From NCBI GenBank assembly GCA_023212695.1, contig JALCCG010000074.1:1-64000 (forward strand): DNA of 64,000 bases, read 5' to 3'. The stretch is from Sporisorium sorghi. Lineage: Eukaryota; Basidiomycota; Ustilaginomycetes; Ustilaginales; Ustilaginaceae. How positions within the stretch are numbered: the stretch's first letter is position 1; the number at the start of each line of letters is the position of its first letter. A model generated the notes under the pieces. It ran no database searches. It saw only the letters and a list, made by a program, of their open reading frames with translations, and was not told where the DNA came from. Made by a program: the position numbers and the translations under genes. Positions 37,257 through 47,590 of this stretch are shown in pieces.

Positions 37257-38222
37257 TTAAGCGTAGTGACAAGCTACAAAATGATTATCGCCCATATTGC
37301 GGTATTCTGGAATCTCCTGTTTGCACAGATCCGAAGCCAGCGGACAGCGAGTGTGGAACTTACAGCCGGATGGCGGATTCGCCGGGCTTGGAATGTCGCC
37401 TTTCAGTACGATCCGATCGCGCTTCAGCGTTGGATCCGGTACGGGTACGGCCGACAGCAACGCTTTGGTATAAGGATGGAGCGGATTGCGGAACAGCTCT
37501 TCCTTGCTGGCCATTTCTACCATCGATCCCAGATACATTACCCCAATTCGATTGCACAAATGCTCTACAACGCTGAGATCATGAGAAATGAACAGATAGG
37601 TCAACTGCTTCTCACGCTGCAAGTCACTAAGCAAGTTGATGATTTGCGCTTGGATTGAAACATCCAATGCCGATACGGGCTCATCCGCTACGATAAAGTC
37701 GGGATTTAGAATCAACGCACGGGCAATCCCGATCCGTTGTCGTTGTCCGCCAGAGAATTCATGCGGATAACGATCATAGTGATATGCGGCAAGGCCGCAG
37801 ATCTCAAGCGTTTCAATAACCCGGTCTTTAAGTTCTCTGCGATTAACTAAGCCGTGGTCAATCAGAGCCTCGCCAATCGCTTCCCCTACTTTAATTCTTG
37901 GGTTCAGCGAGCTAAATGGATCCTGAAACACGATTTGCATTTTCGGACGAAGTGCACGCAATTTCTCTTTAGATAATGAATGGATATCCTGACCATTGAA
38001 GATTACTTTACCTTCTGTTTTTTCCAGCAAGCGAAGAATGGTCCGGCCAATGGTGCTCTTACCGCAGCCTGATTCGCCTACAAGCCCAAAGGATTCGCCT
38101 TTGTTAATGGAAAAGCTGACGCCATCGACCGCTTTTACATTGCCCACCGTCCGCTGCAATATGCCGCCGGTAATGGGAAAGTATTTCTTCAAACCATCAA
38201 TTTCGACCAGTGCCTGACTCAT
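37257..38222 (-). CDS. oppF: Oligopeptide ABC transporter ATPase OppF
   Basis: 321 residues. Walker [11 protein letters not shown]-loop [14 protein letters not shown], signature [15 protein letters not shown], Walker [13 protein letters not shown] and H-loop ISHDLSV. The C-terminal oligopeptide-type extension has the Cys-rich cluster ([16 protein letters not shown]) found in OppD/F, which may bind an iron-sulphur cluster. Overlaps oppD by 4 bases; last gene of the operon. Confidence 0.94.
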   Translation of the reverse strand: MSQALVEIDGLKKYFPITGGILQRTVGNVKAVDGVSFSINKGESFGLVGESGCGKSTIGRTILRLLEKTEGKVIFNGQDIHSLSKEKLRALRPKMQIVFQDPFSSLNPRIKVGEAIGEALIDHGLVNRRELKDRVIETLEICGLAAYHYDRYPHEFSGGQRQRIGIARALILNPDFIVADEPVSALDVSIQAQIINLLSDLQREKQLTYLFISHDLSVVEHLCNRIGVMYLGSMVEMASKEELFRNPLHPYTKALLSAVPVPDPTLKRDRIVLKGDIPSPANPPSGCKFHTRCPLASDLCKQEIPEYRNMGDNHFVACHYA

Positions 38223-39196
38223 TGTGCTTTCCCCTCCTCTTCATACAACCAGCAAGCGACCTTGTGGCCATTCGGATCGGTACCGAGCGGAGGTGTTTTC
38301 TCTGTACATATCTGCATGCACGATTCACAGCGATCATGGAAATGACAGTTGTCTCCAAGATCCACCGGGTTTGGTACCTGTCCCGGAATTGAGTACAGAC
38401 GTTCCTGCGTCTGGTTAATAATCGGTTTAGCTTTCAGAAGTCCTTTGGTATAAGGATGCTTCGGATGCTTGAAGAGCTCGATAACAGGCGCTTCTTCAAT
38501 GACTTTACCTGCATACATAACTACAACATAATCCGCCATCTCGGCGACCACACCCAGGTCATGCGTAATTAACATAATGGATGTGTTCAGCTTCCCTTTA
38601 ATATCGCGCATCAGATCCAGAATCTGGGCCTGAATCGTAACGTCGAGTGCTGTTGTTGGCTCATCAGCGATCAAGAGCTTCGGATTACAGCTGAGTGCAA
38701 TGGCAATCATGATCCGCTGGCGCATACCGCCACTAAGTTCATGCGGATAGGAGTCGAAAATCTTCTCCGCACGCGGAATCCCAACGAGATTAATGAGGTC
38801 AATTGCACGTTTTTTTGCTTCTTTACGATTAACCAACTGATGAAGCAGAATCGGTTCAACAATTTGTTCCCCGATCGTCAATACCGGGTTAAGTGAGGTC
38901 ATCGGTTCCTGGAAGATCATGGCGATATCATTACCACGAATCAAGCTCATTTCGCGCTTGCTCATCTTCAGAAGGTCCTTGCCATCATAAAAAATCTCGC
39001 CCCCTACTGGAGGTGTATCAATTAAACGCATGAGTGACATGGCTGTCACGCTTTTACCACAGCCCGATTCACCTACCACGCACAGTGTTTCGCCTTCACG
39101 GATTTTGAAGCTGACATCGTCGACGGCTTTTACAGTACCTGCGGAGGTTTGAAAATGCGTTTTTAAATTACGGAATTCAACTAATTCTTTTGCCAT
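38219..39196 (-). CDS. oppD: Oligopeptide ABC transporter ATPase OppD
   Basis: 325 residues. Walker [11 protein letters not shown]-loop [14 protein letters not shown], signature [15 protein letters not shown], Walker [13 protein letters not shown] and H-loop ITHDLGV; C-terminal [14 protein letters not shown] cluster. Works with OppF as a heterodimer on the OppBC channel. Confidence 0.94.
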   Translation of the reverse strand: MAKELVEFRNLKTHFQTSAGTVKAVDDVSFKIREGETLCVVGESGCGKSVTAMSLMRLIDTPPVGGEIFYDGKDLLKMSKREMSLIRGNDIAMIFQEPMTSLNPVLTIGEQIVEPILLHQLVNRKEAKKRAIDLINLVGIPRAEKIFDSYPHELSGGMRQRIMIAIALSCNPKLLIADEPTTALDVTIQAQILDLMRDIKGKLNTSIMLITHDLGVVAEMADYVVVMYAGKVIEEAPVIELFKHPKHPYTKGLLKAKPIINQTQERLYSIPGQVPNPVDLGDNCHFHDRCESCMQICTEKTPPLGTDPNGHKVACWLYEEEGKAQ

Positions 39197-39207
39197 ATTC
39201 GCATCTC

Positions 39208-40131
39208 CTACTTCTTCATTTTCGGGTCAAGTGCGTCGCGAAGCCCGTCACCAATCAAGTTGATTGCTACAACCGTTACAAGAATACACATGCCTGGCGG
39301 TATCCAGAGCCACGGTCTCTTACGGAAGTCAATCAAATTGTTTGCGGCTGAGATCATATTCCCCCATGATGGCGTTGGTGGAACAACACCAACCCCGAGA
39401 AAGCTTAATGCAGATTCATAAATAATCGCACCTGCTACGCCTAATGTTGCCGATACAATAATGATAGGAATCGTATTGGGCAGCAAATGGCGGAAGATTT
39501 TCCGACGATCTTTAAGCCCCAAAGCTTCCGTTGCCTGCATAAACTCCTGTTCACGAAGAGTCAATATTTGCCCCCGCACGAGACGGGAAATACCGCTCCA
39601 GCCGAGTACACCGATAATCAGCATTAGGAAATAGATACGATCTGCTGGTTCGACCTTCAAGTCGGACAAGATAGCACCCAAAATGATGAGGATCGGCAGT
39701 GTAGGCAAAGCCATGAAGATGTCAGCCATACGCATAATCAGCGTATCTACCCATCTGCGATAAAATCCTGCCAAAGCGCCAAGGGTGGCACCGATAATAA
39801 TGGAAATCCCTGTGGCTACAAGTCCAACCGTAAGGGATATTCTGCCCGCGAGCATCATACGCAGGAGAATGTCACGCCCCAGTTTATCGGTTCCTAGCCA
39901 GAACTTCGAGCTTGGGGGCAAATTCTTGTCAGCTACACTGTAATCATATAAGGAATAAGGTGAGAATACTGGGCCAACAAAACATAATAAAAACATAAAT
40001 ACGATTATGAAAAGTCCAATGACAGCGAGACGGTTTCTGGAAAAACGGCGAATAGCTATTCGCCATGGAGAATCCGGCTGCTTCTTCTGAACTGGTAGAT
40101 TCGTTTTTAATGGTGCAGCCTCTGCGGACAA
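39208..40131 (-). CDS. oppC: Oligopeptide ABC transporter permease OppC
   Basis: 307 residues: cytoplasmic N-terminus with the OppC_N signature, about six membrane helices, and the permease loop GLKDRRKIFRHLLPNTIPII (EAA motif). The end GDGLRDALDPKMK is typical. 12 bases downstream of oppB. Confidence 0.94.
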   Translation of the reverse strand: MSAEAAPLKTNLPVQKKQPDSPWRIAIRRFSRNRLAVIGLFIIVFMFLLCFVGPVFSPYSLYDYSVADKNLPPSSKFWLGTDKLGRDILLRMMLAGRISLTVGLVATGISIIIGATLGALAGFYRRWVDTLIMRMADIFMALPTLPILIILGAILSDLKVEPADRIYFLMLIIGVLGWSGISRLVRGQILTLREQEFMQATEALGLKDRRKIFRHLLPNTIPIIIVSATLGVAGAIIYESALSFLGVGVVPPTPSWGNMISAANNLIDFRKRPWLWIPPGMCILVTVVAINLIGDGLRDALDPKMKK

Positions 40132-40143
40132 ATGAATCTCCTC

Positions 40144-41106
40144 CTACTTTAAGCGAATTCTTGGATCTGCAGCTCCATACAGAACGTCAGACAACAGGTT
40201 GCCGAGAAGTGTCAGTATAGATATGAATACCGTGAAACCTAGCATAAACGGATAATCCCGCATGCTGATGGATTCCAGATATACTTGACCTACCCCGGGC
40301 CAGATGAAAATCTTCTCCAAAATGATGGCCCCACCAAATAAGCTTGGTAGTTCGAAGCCCATCAAAGTGATCGCAGGGAGCATTGCATTGCGCAGCGCAT
40401 GCTTGAAGATAACCGTACGTTCTTTCAAGCCTTTAGCCCGAGCAGTCCGAATGTAATCCTGACGGATAACTTCCAGCATGCTTGTACGGAAATACCGCGT
40501 CAAACCACCTGTGCTTAGCATGGTAAGTACGGTAACCGGCATGAACATATGCCATGCAATATCAACAAGTTGATCCCATGTGTTTCCATTAAACCCTGAA
40601 GTCTTCATGCCGCCAACCGGGAACCACCCTAAATCCAAAGCTAAAAACTTGATAAGAAGGAGTCCAATAAAGAAAGAAGGCAGTGACATACACAAAAAGA
40701 TAACTAATGTGACAATCTTATCAAATAAAGAGTATTGGAACTTGGCTGAGAATACGCCAGCAAATATTGCAATAATCCAACTCAATATCAAACTGAAAAA
40801 GGCAATAAAAAAGGAATTCCATACATAGTTCCCCATTACGGTTGTAACAGGTTGTTTGTGCACAAGGGAATCTCCGAGATTACCCTTTAACATATTGCCG
40901 ACCCACGTCAGGTAACGCTCGACTGGCGGCTTATCCAAACCGTAAATTGCCCGAAGCTGTGCTGCCTTCTCAGCAGTCATCGTCGGGTTGTTCACTGCAG
41001 TGATATAATCACCTGGTACCAAAGATGATATAGCAAATATGATAATGGAAATCCCGATCATTGTCGGGATAATCTGCAGCAGCCTCCGGATAATGTACTG
41101 CTTCAT
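40144..41106 (-). CDS. oppB: Oligopeptide ABC transporter permease OppB
   Basis: 320 residues with six membrane helices. N-terminal MKQYIIRRLLQIIPTMIGIS, EAA-loop RAKGLKERTVIFKHALRNAM and the end LGNLLSDVLYGAADPRIR are characteristic of OppB/DppB. It lies between oppA and oppC. Confidence 0.94.
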   Translation of the reverse strand: MKQYIIRRLLQIIPTMIGISIIIFAISSLVPGDYITAVNNPTMTAEKAAQLRAIYGLDKPPVERYLTWVGNMLKGNLGDSLVHKQPVTTVMGNYVWNSFFIAFFSLILSWIIAIFAGVFSAKFQYSLFDKIVTLVIFLCMSLPSFFIGLLLIKFLALDLGWFPVGGMKTSGFNGNTWDQLVDIAWHMFMPVTVLTMLSTGGLTRYFRTSMLEVIRQDYIRTARAKGLKERTVIFKHALRNAMLPAITLMGFELPSLFGGAIILEKIFIWPGVGQVYLESISMRDYPFMLGFTVFISILTLLGNLLSDVLYGAADPRIRLK

Positions 41107-41172
41107 AATATTCCTCCCGGCTTATAAGTGGATATGCCCAGCTCTTGCGAGCTGAGCATATGTTTCTTGATG

Positions 41173-42939
41173 CTATTGTTCAATTTCCGCTTTGTAAAGA
41201 TCAATAGCGAAAGTTTTGTAAGGCGTAATATCGATGCCGTTCAATCTGGAGTTGATTGTCCATGCATCACGTCTTTGATAAATCGGGAGGTCCGGAACAT
41301 CTGCGTTCAGAATTCGATATGCTTCTGCATAAGCTGCTTTACGTTCTTCCAGATCAAAGGCGTTCAAACCTTTTTTCATAGCTGCGTCATAAGCAGGATT
41401 GGAGTATCCGATATCGTTCTGATTTCCATCCGTAATATATACAGTGGAGTCTGGATCTGGAGTCAAGCCCCATGCAGCAAAGAACATTTCGAACTCGCCT
41501 TTATCCTTCTTGTCCATGATGGCGTTAAAATCCAAAGTTTCTGCGGTTAATTTGATACCCAACTCTTGGTAATTTTGAGTCATTACTGGAATCAGTGCAT
41601 CAATTACCGGGTTGTCTGCTGTAGCAGAGAAATGAATTTCAAATTTCTTGCCTTCTTTTTCGCGGATGCCGTCAGCACCTGGTGCCCAGCCTGCTTCATC
41701 AAGAAGCTGCTTCGCTTTCTCCATATCAAACTCGTGAGGCTCAATGCCTTCTTCTGTGTAAGCCCATGATTGGCTGGACTGTGGAATGTTGATCACGTTA
41801 GCATATTGACCATAGATGATTTCTACAACCTCTGCACGGTTCAAACCATAGATCAAAGCCTGACGGACTTTAGGATCTTGGAATTTTGGATCTTTATGGT
41901 TCATTGCAACATAGCCATAACCATTGGTTGGGAAAATGTTAATGTCCAGGAAGCCCATTTCTTTCAAAGCCTCTACATTATCCTCGTTTACTGTAACCAT
42001 ATCCATATCGATCTCACCGGATTGGAACATAGCCAATCTGGTTTCTTCAGTTGTTGTTTTGTAAATTACGTTTTTGATTTTTGGTGCGCCCAGGAAATAG
42101 TTAGGATTTGCTTCCAATACTACCTCTTGACCTGGGGAGAAGCTCTTCAGTACATATTGACCGCTGCCAATAGGTTTAGCGTGCAGTTCTTTCATGTACT
42201 CGAGATTTCCTTGCTTGTAACCTTTGCCATAGTAAGATTCTGGAACAAACGAAACGGTTCCGAGATTGTCTTTTGTCATCGCATTTGCTTCTGTAACTTC
42301 AATTTCAATCGTGTTATCATCGATAACTTTAATACCGGAAATATCGGTAGCTTTGCCTTCGTTATACTCTTTACCGCCTTTGATGTTGACAGACAGCATA
42401 TCGGTTTGACCGTCATAGCTGGAATCATGATAAACCTTCATTGCAAACGCATAATCTTTTACTGTAACCGGGTCACCGTTTGAATAGGTAACGCCTGGTT
42501 TCAATTTGAATGTATACTTCAACTTATCCTCGGAAACCTCAACACTTTCAGCCAAACGGTTCGCGTAAGTACCGTCACCTTGAATAGAGAAGAAAGAGTC
42601 GAACATAGCTTCTACAACAAATTTGTCATATGCAGTTTGCCAGTAGAATGGGCTAAATACCCCTTTTGGTGCTGTCATACCAACAATAAGTGTATCTTTA
42701 CGATTCAATGCAGCTGCTGGGTTCAATGATGGATCAGTAGCTTCGAAGTAACCTTGGCTCTCATCTCCACCTTCGGCTGGCGGTTCTGTAGTTTCTGTGC
42801 CATTGCCTTCAGCTGGTGGTTGCTCTGTTTGCTCCCCTTGACTTGGTGGCTGTTCTGCTGTTCCTCCGCCCGAGCACGCTGCCAGAACCGTAACGGCCAT
42901 GAGCATGATCACGAACAAGAGTGACATTCTTTTCTTCAT
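41173..42939 (-). CDS. oppA: Oligopeptide-binding lipoprotein OppA
   Basis: 588 residues. Lipoprotein signal MKKRMSLLFVIMLMAVTVLA with the lipidated Cys in LAAC, then a low-complexity Gly/Thr/Glu/Pro linker (about 24-65) and the SBP family 5 fold (LAESVEVSEDKLKYTFKLKP, VRQALIYGLNRAEVV). It captures extracellular peptides and delivers them to OppBCDF. First and presumably most expressed gene of the operon. Confidence 0.94.
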   Translation of the reverse strand: MKKRMSLLFVIMLMAVTVLAACSGGGTAEQPPSQGEQTEQPPAEGNGTETTEPPAEGGDESQGYFEATDPSLNPAAALNRKDTLIVGMTAPKGVFSPFYWQTAYDKFVVEAMFDSFFSIQGDGTYANRLAESVEVSEDKLKYTFKLKPGVTYSNGDPVTVKDYAFAMKVYHDSSYDGQTDMLSVNIKGGKEYNEGKATDISGIKVIDDNTIEIEVTEANAMTKDNLGTVSFVPESYYGKGYKQGNLEYMKELHAKPIGSGQYVLKSFSPGQEVVLEANPNYFLGAPKIKNVIYKTTTEETRLAMFQSGEIDMDMVTVNEDNVEALKEMGFLDINIFPTNGYGYVAMNHKDPKFQDPKVRQALIYGLNRAEVVEIIYGQYANVINIPQSSQSWAYTEEGIEPHEFDMEKAKQLLDEAGWAPGADGIREKEGKKFEIHFSATADNPVIDALIPVMTQNYQELGIKLTAETLDFNAIMDKKDKGEFEMFFAAWGLTPDPDSTVYITDGNQNDIGYSNPAYDAAMKKGLNAFDLEERKAAYAEAYRILNADVPDLPIYQRRDAWTINSRLNGIDITPYKTFAIDLYKAEIEQ

Positions 42940-43667
42940 GCGAATCCTCCTCTTAAAAAATGTTGTTGCTATAAATTATCAGGACGAATATTGAAATCAT
43001 CCTTAAATAATTTCGGGTACTTATACTTAAAAGTTCCTGGGATGTCATTGCATGATGTGAAATAAATTGAAAGATTTACAGAAAATATACCATTGGTCAA
43101 TTAGTGCCAAAGTCTCTAGCAATATCTTCTTGCCTATAAAATTAATGTTATGATACGTGTAAATTTAGGTAACGTCAATTACTTTTTTTCATTTTTCTCA
43201 AAAATCATGTTTTTAACGTCGTTTTTGGGGGTAATAATTAAGTTTATTTCCGTTGTATATCCTTAGTTTACTGAAAATGTATGTAATATCAAGATTTATT
43301 TACAATAAATAACTATAAACTCATTGGTATTTGCACTGTTTACGTCATGAATCATAACACAGTATTTTATTAATCATTTAAAACCTTTTGTTTTTCAATA
43401 TTTCGGTCAACTAAATGTTATGTTATATTACACAATACCATTTAGTTCCTTCTTGATAAAGCAAGAACTTAATTCCATGTTATATATCATTCTGACCATA
43501 AGCTTTTACTCGTTATTAGATGACGTAATTCATCCGCTTTCCATATTTTCATAGTTTAGTCCACTGCTCCATTAACGCTAAAAAAGCAACCCGAGCACAG
43601 CTCCAGATTGCTTTTTGCTTTGAATTCCATGTCAGATAAATCGACCTTTGTCTTTCATACTTACGAA
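42940..43667. other. Long AT-rich upstream region of the opp operon
   Basis: 728 bases without a gene. It includes the oppA promoter region, a loose CodY-like sequence (GATTTACAGAAAATA at 43073-43087, three mismatches to AATTTTCWGAAAATT), and the terminator of the next gene at 43580-43616. Confidence 0.45.
43580..43616 (-). terminator. Terminator of the YedK/HMCES-like gene
   Basis: AAAAAGCAA...TTGCTTTTT enclosing an imperfect inner stem (CCCGAGCACAGCTCCAGA), 52 bases past the stop. Confidence 0.75.
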
Positions 43668-44342
43668 CTATAGGTTCTTCACCCAAGCTAATTTTAAATC
43701 CATTTCTTCAATACACTGCTGATGATCATGCGAATCGTCAGCTATAAGTGGTGTTACTGGATACATCCGCATCTGTCCCCGATACGTGTTAAGCAGCGGA
43801 TAGACCGCATTCGTTCCCTGGACCTCAGGATCTAACCACTTGCGCATATTCTCTTCTGACAAAATAGCTGGCATGCGTGTTTCGAATTCCCGAATGGCTT
43901 CATTCGCTTCTGTCATTAAGACCGTGCATGTTCTCATTTCGTTGCCTCTGGCATCCCGCCATGTCTCATATAGCCCTGCCATGCCGAAAATTTCATTCTC
44001 CCCGATAACCGTTCTGACAGCATAACCCCGTTTACCAATCGTTCTCCAGTAATATAAACCGTTGCATGGAATAACGCATCGTCTCGTATCGATTGCTCTC
44101 CGGTATGTTGGGTTCTGATCCACTGTCGTAAAATCGGCATTGACCGCGTCCTTTCCCCAATAAGGAACCAGCCCCCAGCGATACTCATCAAGCACGCGCT
44201 CCCCCTGCTCCTGTACGATGACAGGCATGGTTTGGGTTGGACTAATATTATACCGGCTCTTATAATAATACATTACCCGATGGATACCAAAACGTTCATT
44301 CACCTCATCGATCCCTGCGGATAGTGAGAATCTTCTGCACAT
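43668..44342 (-). CDS. SOS-response-associated peptidase/HMCES-like abasic-site protein (YedK family)
   Basis: 224 residues from the ATG at 44342, 5 bases after AAAGGAGG. The catalytic Cys2 (MCRRFSL) is exposed once Met is removed and links covalently to abasic sites in single-stranded DNA. Other family marks: RYNISPTQTMPVI, YRWGLVPYW, NARAE-region equivalent YRRAIDTRRCVIPCNGLYYW, and RMPAIL. The upstream in-frame extension lacks a site and would bury Cys2. No LexA box is visible upstream. Confidence 0.93.
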   Translation of the reverse strand: MCRRFSLSAGIDEVNERFGIHRVMYYYKSRYNISPTQTMPVIVQEQGERVLDEYRWGLVPYWGKDAVNADFTTVDQNPTYRRAIDTRRCVIPCNGLYYWRTIGKRGYAVRTVIGENEIFGMAGLYETWRDARGNEMRTCTVLMTEANEAIREFETRMPAILSEENMRKWLDPEVQGTNAVYPLLNTYRGQMRMYPVTPLIADDSHDHQQCIEEMDLKLAWVKNL

Positions 44343-45124
44343 ACAACTACCTCCTTTTTCCTTATCGTTTGGATAATGGAGGAGGAATATGCATAATAAG
44401 ACTAACATCATTGAGCTTCCACTTCATGTACGCTTGTATCCCTGGAGTGGACATCAGGGAACTGAAAGATTTCTGCAAATTTTATGTAATCACAATATTA
44501 AATTTTCTTTAGTGCACTATTACAGCAATGTGCGTTCTCTCTGATTAAATATGCAGAACATCCTCTTCTATATAGAGGCATAAATGATGCTGTAATGATC
44601 TCATTTTTCGATACATCTCTTGTAGATTTCTTGGACTGTTTATTTAATGGGATTTCATGCTTATTTAAGGTGGCCTATGTATAGCTATATATAATAGAAG
44701 GAATTTTTTTCGAAGGGTGGTTTTCAGCCGTTTATTTTTAATTTTTCTTTCTGAATGAAGGTCTAAATCATTCTTGACAATGTATTGCTTGCAATAGACA
44801 ATGTCCATTTGAAACAGACAGGGTTTCAGGGCTTTAAAACTGGAAAGCTTTACACCGCACTTGTATTTCTTATGCACAGCCATGTAATCAAAATGTACAC
44901 TCAGAGGAGACAGTATTCTTCTACGAAGACATTGTATCCCAACATTTGGTTAAACCGATACTACATAAATTTGATGATTACTTTCATGCTGTGATGATAT
45001 GAGCCCAGCATTTTCTCTTTGCTGATCGTTCAGCTTATATCAGAGGGGCAATTAATACCTCTAGCAAGAAGGATCATGCCTGCTAAGCTACCTCTGCTCG
45101 CAGACAAGCTTTGACTTACACAAT
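44343..45124. other. Intergenic region between the YedK-like gene and rpsR
   Basis: About 780 AT-rich bases without a convincing gene. A perfect TATTGC-TT-GCAATA palindrome flanked by two GACAATGT copies lies around 44770-44806; the remaining short frames have no ribosome binding sites. Confidence 0.45.
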
Positions 45125-45162
45125 AAAAAAGCGATCCAGCCCATGGTTTGGCTGGATCGCTT
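45125..45162 (-). terminator. Terminator of the rpsF-ssb-rpsR operon
   Basis: AAGCGATCCAGCC-CATGGTTT-GGCTGGATCGCTT followed by TTTTTT on the minus strand. Confidence 0.92.
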
Positions 45163-45174
45163 GAACACAAATGA

Positions 45175-45447
45175 TTACTCAGTTGTGTATGGAAGCAATG
45201 CGATTTGACGGGAGCGTTTGATCGCAATCGTCAGAGCACGCTGGTATTTAGCACTAGTGCCTGTTACACGACGAGGCAAGATTTTTCCGCGCTCGCTGAT
45301 GAATTTTTTGAGCAGATCTGTATCTTTATAATCAATGTGAGTGATTTTGTTCACAGTGAAGAAACATACTTTACGACGCTTGTTGCGGCCGCCACGGCGT
45401 GCCGGTCTTTTGTCGTTGTCTCCGCCTTCTCTTTGTTTAAAAGCCAT
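45175..45447 (-). CDS. rpsR: 30S ribosomal protein bS18
   Basis: 90 residues: a basic, Arg/Gly-rich start and the conserved core [20 protein letters not shown], then [20 protein letters not shown]. Binds with bS6 on the platform of the 30S subunit. Last gene of rpsF-ssb-rpsR. Confidence 0.97.
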   Translation of the reverse strand: MAFKQREGGDNDKRPARRGGRNKRRKVCFFTVNKITHIDYKDTDLLKKFISERGKILPRRVTGTSAKYQRALTIAIKRSRQIALLPYTTE

Positions 45448-45468
45448 GCGTTGTCAGTCCTTTCCGTA

Positions 45469-45966
45469 TTAAAATGGCAAATCATCATCCGATATATCGA
45501 TCGGTTTTCCTTCATCGGAAAAAGGATCCTGATTGTTGTTTCGCGAGTAGTTATTGTTCCCACGGTTTCCGCCGCTGCTATTGCTGCTGCTGCTTCCTCC
45601 GCTGAACGACGATTCCTCACGAGTTCCTCCGCCACCGCTTGTTTCACGGTTTGACTCCAAGAAGCGAACATTATCGGCAATGACTTCGGTGACGTATACA
45701 CGCTTACCTTCGTTATTCTCGTAATTCCGCACTTGAATGCGCCCCTCTACAGCCGTCAGACGGCCTTTGCGCAGATAGTTGGCACAAGTCTCCGCAAGCT
45801 GTCTCCAGGTCACGACCGGAATAAAATCCGCTTCGCGCTCCCCGCCTTGTCCAGTAAATGGACGATCAACAGCAAGTGTAAATTGCGTTACAGCAACACC
45901 TGAAGGAGTATATCGCAGCTCGGGATCCTTAGTCAGTCGGCCAATCAAAATGACACGGTTCAACAA
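45469..45966 (-). CDS. ssb: Single-stranded DNA-binding protein
   Basis: 165 residues. OB fold in the first ~105 ([52 protein letters not shown]), a Gly/Ser/Asn-rich linker, and the acidic tip DISDDDLPF that recruits partner proteins. Located between rpsF and rpsR as in Bacillus. Confidence 0.97.
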   Translation of the reverse strand: MLNRVILIGRLTKDPELRYTPSGVAVTQFTLAVDRPFTGQGGEREADFIPVVTWRQLAETCANYLRKGRLTAVEGRIQVRNYENNEGKRVYVTEVIADNVRFLESNRETSGGGGTREESSFSGGSSSSNSSGGNRGNNNYSRNNNQDPFSDEGKPIDISDDDLPF

Positions 45967-46012
45967 TCCAATCCCCTCCTAGAACGAAATCAATTACAAA
46001 GTCCTCTACATC

Positions 46013-46297
46013 TTAAGCAACGTCGTTCGTGATGAGATAACGAATAACTTCGTCAGAAATCTTCATGAGACGCTCAAGTTCAGCTACAACTTCAGGTGTT
46101 GCGTTGAAGTTTACCAGAACGAATACGCCATCACGGAATTTCTTGATCTCATACGCAAGACGGCGTTTACCCATTACGTCATGCTTTGTAATTTCTCCGC
46201 CGTTGGAGATGATGCCTTGGAATTTATCGACTGCAGCTTGAACAGCTTCTTGTTCAATGTCAGGACGAATAATGTACATCACTTCATATTTGCGCAT
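46013..46297 (-). CDS. rpsF: 30S ribosomal protein bS6
   Basis: 94 residues from MRKYEVMYIIRPDIEQEAVQ at 46297, directly preceded by AAGGAGGTGAAACAT; the longer open frame upstream is the leader. Conserved GKRRLAYEIKKFRDGVFVLV. First gene of the operon; a structured leader with a possible S6:S18 binding motif lies at 46310-46365. Confidence 0.97.
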   Translation of the reverse strand: MRKYEVMYIIRPDIEQEAVQAAVDKFQGIISNGGEITKHDVMGKRRLAYEIKKFRDGVFVLVNFNATPEVVAELERLMKISDEVIRYLITNDVA

Positions 46298-46309
46298 ATG
46301 TTTCACCTC

Positions 46310-46365
46310 CTTATGGACTTCGGCCCTCAATCCCTGTTGAGAGCAAGGAGCGAGTCTAACTCGCA
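46310..46365 (-). promoter_or_regulatory. Candidate rpsF leader (S6:S18 autoregulation)
   Basis: On the minus strand the leader can form GCGAGT-TAG-ACTCGC and CTCAA-CAGGGA-TTGAG, followed by GGGCCGAAGTCC just before the ribosome binding site. The rpsF leader of many bacteria presents a CCG-containing motif mimicking the S6:S18 site of 16S rRNA; the CCG here sits in a comparable position. Confidence 0.4.
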
Positions 46366-46536
46366 CCATAATACTATATCAGAACGGATGATCGGATGCA
46401 AGTTTCTTTTCCCTGTCGTACAGGCACTCTTCCCTTTATTACCGCGCTTTTCTCACATTCCCTGCGATGATTTGCCGTCCATTGGCGCATGATAATACAT
46501 GCAGTCCATCCATCATAATGAGGAGGTATACCCGCA

Positions 46537-46731
46537 ATGGGAGAACAGACCGAATTTCGTGCAGGCGACAAGGCCCCCAACAACGGGGTTTATATGGAAG
46601 TAGGCGTCAGAGACCATATCATGGGGATCGAGAATCCGCGCCAGATCAAAATGAGCCGGGGTGACACCTTTCCAGAAACCCAGAATGATGACCGTGTATG
46701 GTTGAATAAACGCAGAGTACAGCCTAAGTAA
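46537..46731 (+). CDS. yjzC: YjzC-like small protein
   Basis: 64 residues, ATG after GAGGAGG. MGEQTEFRAGDKAPNNGVYM and the pattern GDTFPETQNDDRVW-KRR match the YjzC family. Function unknown. It is divergent from rpsF. Confidence 0.82.
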   Translation: MGEQTEFRAGDKAPNNGVYMEVGVRDHIMGIENPRQIKMSRGDTFPETQNDDRVWLNKRRVQPK

Positions 46732-47332
46732 CAAAAGAAAGCTGTGCTCACTTTTATCCAATAAGCCGCGTCACTGATGATCATTGTATCTGCAGATGGC
46801 ATTCGCGTGATACAGGTTCCGCCATCAATTGGGCTTTATGGATCCACATATCCATCCACGTGAATCCCTCATTGAACAGCGAGGCATATATTTCCATCAA
46901 CGTAACCATGCATACAAATCATGCTTCAGGCGCACATTATAATCAGGCGGTGCATGAGAGAGGTGTGGTTCCGTTGAACGTTGCAGCTGAACGACGCATG
47001 AGGTTTCTGATATTCACACGGATTGCAAGCTAAGGAAATGAGCCGAATGCTTGACCTCTTGGACAAGTGAAGCTATTGACAAGGTTCGCATAAGTGCTGA
47101 TAAAATGATTCCAATTCACAAGCACCGCCTACCCAGAAGGAAGGGCCCAATCGGGTCCTTCTTTTTTTCGCTTCAGCAAGTGGATTGGATAAATTCCTTA
47201 GCAAATCGAAAAACACTCTCTGCAGGATAACCTTGCAAGAGAGTGTCTTATTCAAAGGTGCATATACAGCTTACACCTAACTTATGTAACCGTATCGTTT
47301 ACATCCATAACAGCGGAACTTATAAACGATGG
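46732..47332. other. Intergenic region between yjzC and tRNA-Ser
   Basis: 600 bases. Broken coding-like stretches (about 46770-47033 in shifting frames) suggest a decayed gene I cannot identify. A promoter-like TTGACA-17-GATAAA at 47076-47104 is followed 30 bases later by a strong terminator (47136-47168). Confidence 0.4.
47136..47168 (+). terminator. Strong rho-independent terminator
   Basis: GAAGGAAGGGCCC-AAT-CGGGTCCTTC followed by TTTTTTT on the plus strand. Confidence 0.8.
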
Positions 47333-47423
47333 TGGCGGAAAGGGTGGGATTCGAACCCACGCACGCCTTGCGACGCCTAACTGATTTCGAGTCAGCCCCC
47401 TTGGGCCTCTTGGGTACCTTTCC
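47333..47423 (-). tRNA. tRNA-Ser (anticodon CGA)
   Basis: 91 nucleotides including encoded CCA. The acceptor stem GGAAAGG pairs with CCTTTCC, followed by GCCA. The anticodon arm is CTGACTCGAAATCAG (anticodon CGA, reads UCG), there is a long class II variable arm (GGCGTCGCAAGGCGT region), and the T-arm is GTGGGTTCGAATCCCAC. Confidence 0.96.
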
Positions 47424-47590
47424 ACAGCAAGATTGATTATAGCATGGAAACGTTGTCTCGTCAACAGCTTGTCTGTTCTCTGACCTACCTTAGACACAGT
47501 GACCGAAGCTGGAGTTCAAATTCAAATATCCATTCCCTAGATCCCTTGCTTCGCATACAGCTGCTTGGGATACCTCCTCGGGAGGAGATA

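Noticed and set aside
44665..44994. Short frames on both strands upstream of rpsR
   Set aside because: They are antisense to each other, AT-driven, and lack ribosome binding sites.
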